A stretch of DNA of 9,831 nt from NCBI GenBank assembly GCA_945871455.1, contig CAMBXJ010000119.1:1-9831 (forward strand), written 5' to 3'. This document shows positions 6,999 through 9,831 of the stretch, piece by piece (position 1 is the stretch's first letter; each line of letters begins with the position of its first letter). A program made the translations under genes and the position numbers. The DNA is from Asaia bogorensis. Its GTDB lineage: Bacteria > Pseudomonadota > Alphaproteobacteria > Acetobacterales > Acetobacteraceae. Under the pieces are notes generated by a model. The model was not told where the DNA came from. It worked only from the letters and a program-made list of their open reading frames with translations, and searched no databases.

Positions 6999-7007
6999 TC
7001 AGGGATC
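6983..7007. terminator. Hairpin overlapping both convergent stop codons
   Basis: GATCCCT (6983-6989) pairs perfectly with AGGGATC (7001-7007) around an 11-base loop. CCTGATCAGG at 6994-7003 is itself a 10-bp palindrome formed by the two abutting TGA codons. No T-run follows, so it could act as a weak bidirectional terminator or only as an end-protecting hairpin. Confidence 0.35.
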
Positions 7008-8105
7008 GGCGGCGGGGATCGCCCGCCCCAAACGCTCGCGCGCATCCCGCAGGATATCGTCCGGGCGGCCGCCGATGCCGCCAAGCTCTCCGGTGAAGAA
7101 GTCGAGATAGATGGCGATCCAATCCAGCAGCCGGCGCAGATCCTGTGCGGTCTCCACATAGGGGCTCTTGCCTGGGACGAGCGATGTGCTGTGGAAACTG
7201 ACCTGAAACACGCGCAGCCCTGTCGCGAACAGGGCCCGGGTCAACTGGATGGCATCTTCCACAGGAATGCCTTCCGGCGTCAGGCGGACACGATTGAGCA
7301 AACCGGTGCGAGCCAACAACCCCGGCAGGCGGGCGAAGCGTAGCGACGGACGGTCGACCTGGTTGTAGAGCCAGGGTCCCGCCCCGCTGGCCAATCCGGT
7401 AAAACCCGCGGTCAGGGGGATTTCCAGCAGCCGCCCTTGGGGCCTCAGCCAAAACGGATCGACCGGCACGAAAGCGAAACTGGGCCCGCCCTGTTCATCA
7501 TAGCGCCAGTGCGGCATGAAACTGACATCGATCTCAAACCCCAGCGCTTCCAGCGCCGCGGCGGTCGCCGATCCAAACCCGTACCGGCCGGCCTTGAAGA
7601 TCAACGGACGCATGTCGAAGCGGGATGCGATGCGGTCGGCCAGACGGGCCATCTTGGCATGCTCGATACCGGCTTCGAGATTGCCCTGGAACGAATGGCT
7701 GATACTGGGTTCTTCCGCGTAGGGCGGCGTGACCCAGGAATGCAAATGCGCGCCGACCTGACACAGCCCATCGGCATGCAGTCGGGCGAGCGGCTTCCAG
7801 GCCGTGGCATCGTCGACGATCGGATAGCCGACCACATAGGTCGCCCGAAAGTCGCGCGGCTCCAGCACGGCCTGCAAGGGCCCGAGGCATAGCATCGATT
7901 CCAGGGTGTAGGCGGCGCCGCGAACCGGATTGCCCCAGTCGAACTCCTCCTCGCAGTCCACCACGATCAGGAGGACCGGCTTCGTGTCGGACGGATAGGA
8001 CACAACATCGAATCTGGGCGTATCCGAACCCGTCAGGGGCACGCCACCCAGAAAGGCCCCCCCACGTGCCGCCCGGTCGGCAGGGTCAGGATGTCCGCGG
8101 GGCAC
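6999..8105 (-). CDS. WalW-like polysaccharide deacetylase (CE4/NodB superfamily)
   Basis: 368 residues from a GTG start. It probably removes acetyl (or related acyl) groups from a surface polysaccharide. The NodB-type metal and catalytic motifs are LLIVVDCEEEFDW (D50, E52), AHLHSW (H120-x-H122, metal ligands), FKAGRYG (170-176) and, near the end, SFHSTSLVPGKSPYV with H305. The last motif is a WalW-type signature from LPS gene clusters (CDD CE4_WalW, from memory). No signal peptide or membrane helix is visible, so it may act in the cytoplasm on an intermediate. The GTG at 8105 is chosen because AGGAGG lies 7 bases upstream, inside the end of the MBL gene. GTG at 8042 (347 residues) is an alternative that trims a non-conserved leader. 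It overlaps the MBL gene by 20 bases and is probably cotranscribed and coupled with it. Confidence 0.85.
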   Translation of the reverse strand: MPRGHPDPADRAARGGAFLGGVPLTGSDTPRFDVVSYPSDTKPVLLIVVDCEEEFDWGNPVRGAAYTLESMLCLGPLQAVLEPRDFRATYVVGYPIVDDATAWKPLARLHADGLCQVGAHLHSWVTPPYAEEPSISHSFQGNLEAGIEHAKMARLADRIASRFDMRPLIFKAGRYGFGSATAAALEALGFEIDVSFMPHWRYDEQGGPSFAFVPVDPFWLRPQGRLLEIPLTAGFTGLASGAGPWLYNQVDRPSLRFARLPGLLARTGLLNRVRLTPEGIPVEDAIQLTRALFATGLRVFQVSFHSTSLVPGKSPYVETAQDLRRLLDWIAIYLDFFTGELGGIGGRPDDILRDARERLGRAIPAADP

Positions 8106-9486
8106 CCACGACCCTCCTTTTCAGGTAGCGCAGCAGGGGAAACAGGCCCAACGCCTGCGACCAGGCGCGAATCCTGGGTTCGATAAAGTAGCGCGCCGCC
8201 AGTTGCGCCCGATAGCGCAAAAACGCCAGCGGTGAGGCCCGGAAGTAGTGTGCCTGGAACCGACGCAGATCGGCGGCGGTGAAGACCTTCGCGTTGCCCC
8301 CCAGCTTGGCCACGCGCGGCGTGAAGATCGGGTACAGCTTCATGTTGAAAAGCTGGGTCTTCATGAAATTGCCGATCAGAAGATCGTCGAAATAGCCGTA
8401 TTCGACCGTTTCCAGCAGCGGTGCGCGCGGCACATGGAACACCACGCCGACCTGCCTGGCCGCTGGCTTGCTTTCTGCCCCCGGACGCAGAAAAAAGCGC
8501 CGCGCTTCGCCGCCGACGCTGAACCCGATGAAGTCCTGCCAATCGCGCAAGGTCTCGAACTGGCGGGCAAACCGCTCCACCTTCACCCATTCTTCCTCGC
8601 TCAACCGTTCCGACCAGTCATCCACGACGTCGGATCGTATGCGGGAATCAGGAGGCGTCACGTCGTCGCAGTCGGTCCGAACCAGCCGACCGTCAACAAG
8701 GTCGACCTGGCTGAACGGGGGGATCAGCCGGATGTCATCTTGCGTCCAATACCGCTGCATATCCGGCCATGTGATCCGGAAACTGTTGGCCCAGGCGGAA
8801 TCCGGGCGTGCGTAGATGTGCTGGGACGAGGAACAGCAGAAATTCCGAACCCCCAGATAATGCGCAATTCTGGCCGCCCCCCAGATCGTTCCCGGCTTCA
8901 ATTCCGCCGCCGGGTCCAGCAAGGAACGCATCTGCCCATCATACGTATTGATCATATCCGCATCGAACGCACAGAGAGCGAACAGATAGGTATTCGCGAA
9001 CTGGCCTACCAGATGCCGGAAAAAGCGATCCTCCCCGCAAAAGGGCGAGTCATTCTTGTCCAGCAGCAACGTGCCGCCGGCGTCGATCGCCAGGATCGCG
9101 TCCATGTTCTCGTTCGATACGCTCATGACCCGAAGGCCGGGCGCCAGGGTGACCCAGGTCTTCGACGGCAGGATGCGCGTCGTGAACCCGGCGTCCGTCA
9201 GGGACCGGTTCAGCTCATCGTCGTAGTGGTCGGGCAGCAGCATTTGCACATCACGGGGGATCGTCTCGATCGAGCCCATGTGGAAATGGTCGGGATGCCC
9301 GTGGGAGAACCAGACGAAGCGGGAGCCTCGGGCATTGGCCAACTGCGTCTCGGTCAGCGGGCGTTCCAGTTCCCAACTGCCGAAATAAGCCGATCCCAGC
9401 AGCCACGGATCGGTGACGAGCATGGGTTGACCATTCTCGAAAACCTGCACGATCGCATTGCCGAGGGTTTCAAACGACCAGCTCAA
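8086..9486 (-). CDS. Metallo-beta-lactamase-fold hydrolase, polysaccharide-locus type
   Basis: 466 residues. The N-terminal ~200 residues are an MBL domain. It opens with strands ending in LVTDPWLLG (D26), then FVWFSHGHPDHFHMG with the metal-binding H62-x-H64-x-D66-H67, and a TLLLDKNDSPF segment (D143/D146) where the bridging Asp is expected. The histidine usually found before that strand is not obvious (VSNENMDAILAI). The C-terminal ~250 residues (for example SSSQHIYARPDSAW and WPDMQRYW) match no domain I can name. The layout loosely recalls CMP-Neu5Ac hydroxylase-like MBL proteins without a Rieske domain, which is a weak inference. The start is a TTG at 9486, supported by GGAGG 5 bases upstream and by the first beta strand beginning at residue 3. 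No signal peptide. It follows a GT8 gene by 96 bases and overlaps the deacetylase, suggesting a role in glycan synthesis or modification. Confidence 0.8.
   Translation of the reverse strand: MSWSFETLGNAIVQVFENGQPMLVTDPWLLGSAYFGSWELERPLTETQLANARGSRFVWFSHGHPDHFHMGSIETIPRDVQMLLPDHYDDELNRSLTDAGFTTRILPSKTWVTLAPGLRVMSVSNENMDAILAIDAGGTLLLDKNDSPFCGEDRFFRHLVGQFANTYLFALCAFDADMINTYDGQMRSLLDPAAELKPGTIWGAARIAHYLGVRNFCCSSSQHIYARPDSAWANSFRITWPDMQRYWTQDDIRLIPPFSQVDLVDGRLVRTDCDDVTPPDSRIRSDVVDDWSERLSEEEWVKVERFARQFETLRDWQDFIGFSVGGEARRFFLRPGAESKPAARQVGVVFHVPRAPLLETVEYGYFDDLLIGNFMKTQLFNMKLYPIFTPRVAKLGGNAKVFTAADLRRFQAHYFRASPLAFLRYRAQLAARYFIEPRIRAWSQALGLFPLLRYLKRRVVGAPRTS
8113..8118 (-). promoter_or_regulatory. Ribosome binding site of the WalW-like gene, within the MBL coding sequence
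   Basis: Minus-strand AGGAGG (in context AAAAGGAGGG), 7 bases before the GTG at 8105. It encodes part of Lys-Arg-Arg in the MBL protein. It is the strongest Shine-Dalgarno seen in the window, and it decides the overlapping start. Confidence 0.75.
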
Positions 9487-9491
9487 CGCGC

Positions 9492-9496
9492 CCTCC
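9492..9496 (-). promoter_or_regulatory. Ribosome binding site of the MBL gene (TTG start)
   Basis: Minus-strand GGAGG within GGGAGGG, 5 bases before the TTG at 9486. It supports a non-ATG start; the next in-frame Met (residue 22) would cut away the first strands of the fold. Confidence 0.55.
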
Positions 9497-9582
9497 CGGA
9501 TCGCGGGGTCAGGCCAGCACAGGACATCACGCGGTTCCGCCGTCGCGGGCCGTGGCGATGACCACGTAACCGGTCCAGGCCC

Positions 9583-9831
9583 CTAGGAGCGTAGTGCACG
9601 GACAAGCCAACGCGGGAGGAAGCGCGCCATTTGCTTCTTGGTCATGTTCAACAAGGTGCGATCGGGGGGCACATAATCCCTCCATTCACTCAGTTTCAGA
9701 TACCCGAGATAGTCCGCTCGGCGGGGATGCTTGCTCATGTAGCTCCAGGGTTTGGAGGCACCGTTGAAATGGACGATTCGGGCATCGCGCCGGATTGTCT
9801 CAACTTCTTCCTGGCTGAGGCCGAGCGGATG
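9583..9831 (-). CDS. Glycosyltransferase family 8 protein (partial, C-terminal 82 residues)
   Basis: Only the 3' end is in the window, ending at TAG (9585-9583). The segment ARIVHFNGASKPWSYMSKHP carries the GT8 C-terminal motif, His-aromatic-x-Gly-x-x-Lys-Pro-Trp. In LgtC-type galactosyltransferases the His of this motif binds Mn2+ and the Lys contacts the UDP phosphates. It is followed by LGYLKLSEWRDYVPPDRTLL and a basic, amphipathic tail (KKQMARFLPRWLVRALRS) that could attach to the membrane surface. The donor and acceptor sugars cannot be told. It lies 96 bases upstream of the MBL gene on the same strand, so it is probably the preceding gene of that operon. Confidence 0.8.
   Translation of the reverse strand, partial: HPLGLSQEEVETIRRDARIVHFNGASKPWSYMSKHPRRADYLGYLKLSEWRDYVPPDRTLLNMTKKQMARFLPRWLVRALRS

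Noticed and set aside
8248..9561. Long plus-strand open frame (437 codons) opposite the MBL gene
   Set aside because: It is rich in Arg, His, Gln and Gly with no recognisable motif, and the opposite strand carries clear HxHxDH and family-like sequence with ribosome sites. High GC makes long antisense frames common.
9487..9582. Small gene or terminator between the GT8 and MBL genes
   Set aside because: No start with a ribosome site and no stable hairpin followed by a T-run were found in these 96 bases.

Overview
This is a GC-rich chromosomal window with tightly packed genes on both strands. Codon use, a PotF-type polyamine binding protein, a WalW-type deacetylase, UDP-xylose synthase and a PEP-CTERM protein fit a Gram-negative proteobacterium. 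I lean towards an alphaproteobacterium (Rhodospirillales or Acetobacteraceae-like), but no rRNA or marker gene is present, so this is inference. I see no tRNA, rRNA, CRISPR array, transposase or phage gene.

Layout, left to right. (1) 1-1555, minus strand: a two-gene unit of a short-chain dehydrogenase followed by a PotF-like periplasmic binding protein. They overlap by one base (TGATG), and the second gene runs off the left edge. (2) 1704-3156, plus strand: a PEP-CTERM surface protein, then 7 bases later a YedK/HMCES-type abasic-site DNA-protein crosslink protein. (3) 3219-4928, plus strand: a Wzx-type polysaccharide flippase with an unusual Pro/Gly-rich N-terminal tail encoded by eight 12-bp tandem repeats. 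(4) 5040-5735, minus strand: an RraA-fold protein, convergent with the flippase. (5) 5736-6026: a divergent intergenic region holding five CCCCTGG repeats. (6) 6027-6998, plus strand: UDP-glucuronate decarboxylase. (7) 6999-9831, minus strand: the 3' end of a GT8 glycosyltransferase, a metallo-beta-lactamase-fold protein and a WalW-like polysaccharide deacetylase. The last two overlap by 20 bases.

The right two thirds looks like part of an exopolysaccharide or LPS locus. UDP-xylose synthase supplies a pentose donor, the GT8 enzyme transfers sugar, the flippase exports the lipid-linked unit, and the deacetylase (perhaps with the MBL protein) modifies the polymer. The PEP-CTERM protein fits, because exosortase systems commonly sit beside EPS genes. 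The SDR/PotF pair, RraA protein and YedK have no evident part in this.

Most worth checking: the CCCCTGG repeat core occurs in two settings, coding at 12-bp spacing and non-coding at 13-14-bp spacing. A 17-bp duplication over the start of the PEP-CTERM gene creates a five-codon upstream frame. The GT8-MBL-WalW unit includes an MBL protein with a long unassigned C-terminal half. None of these is proven to be a new system.
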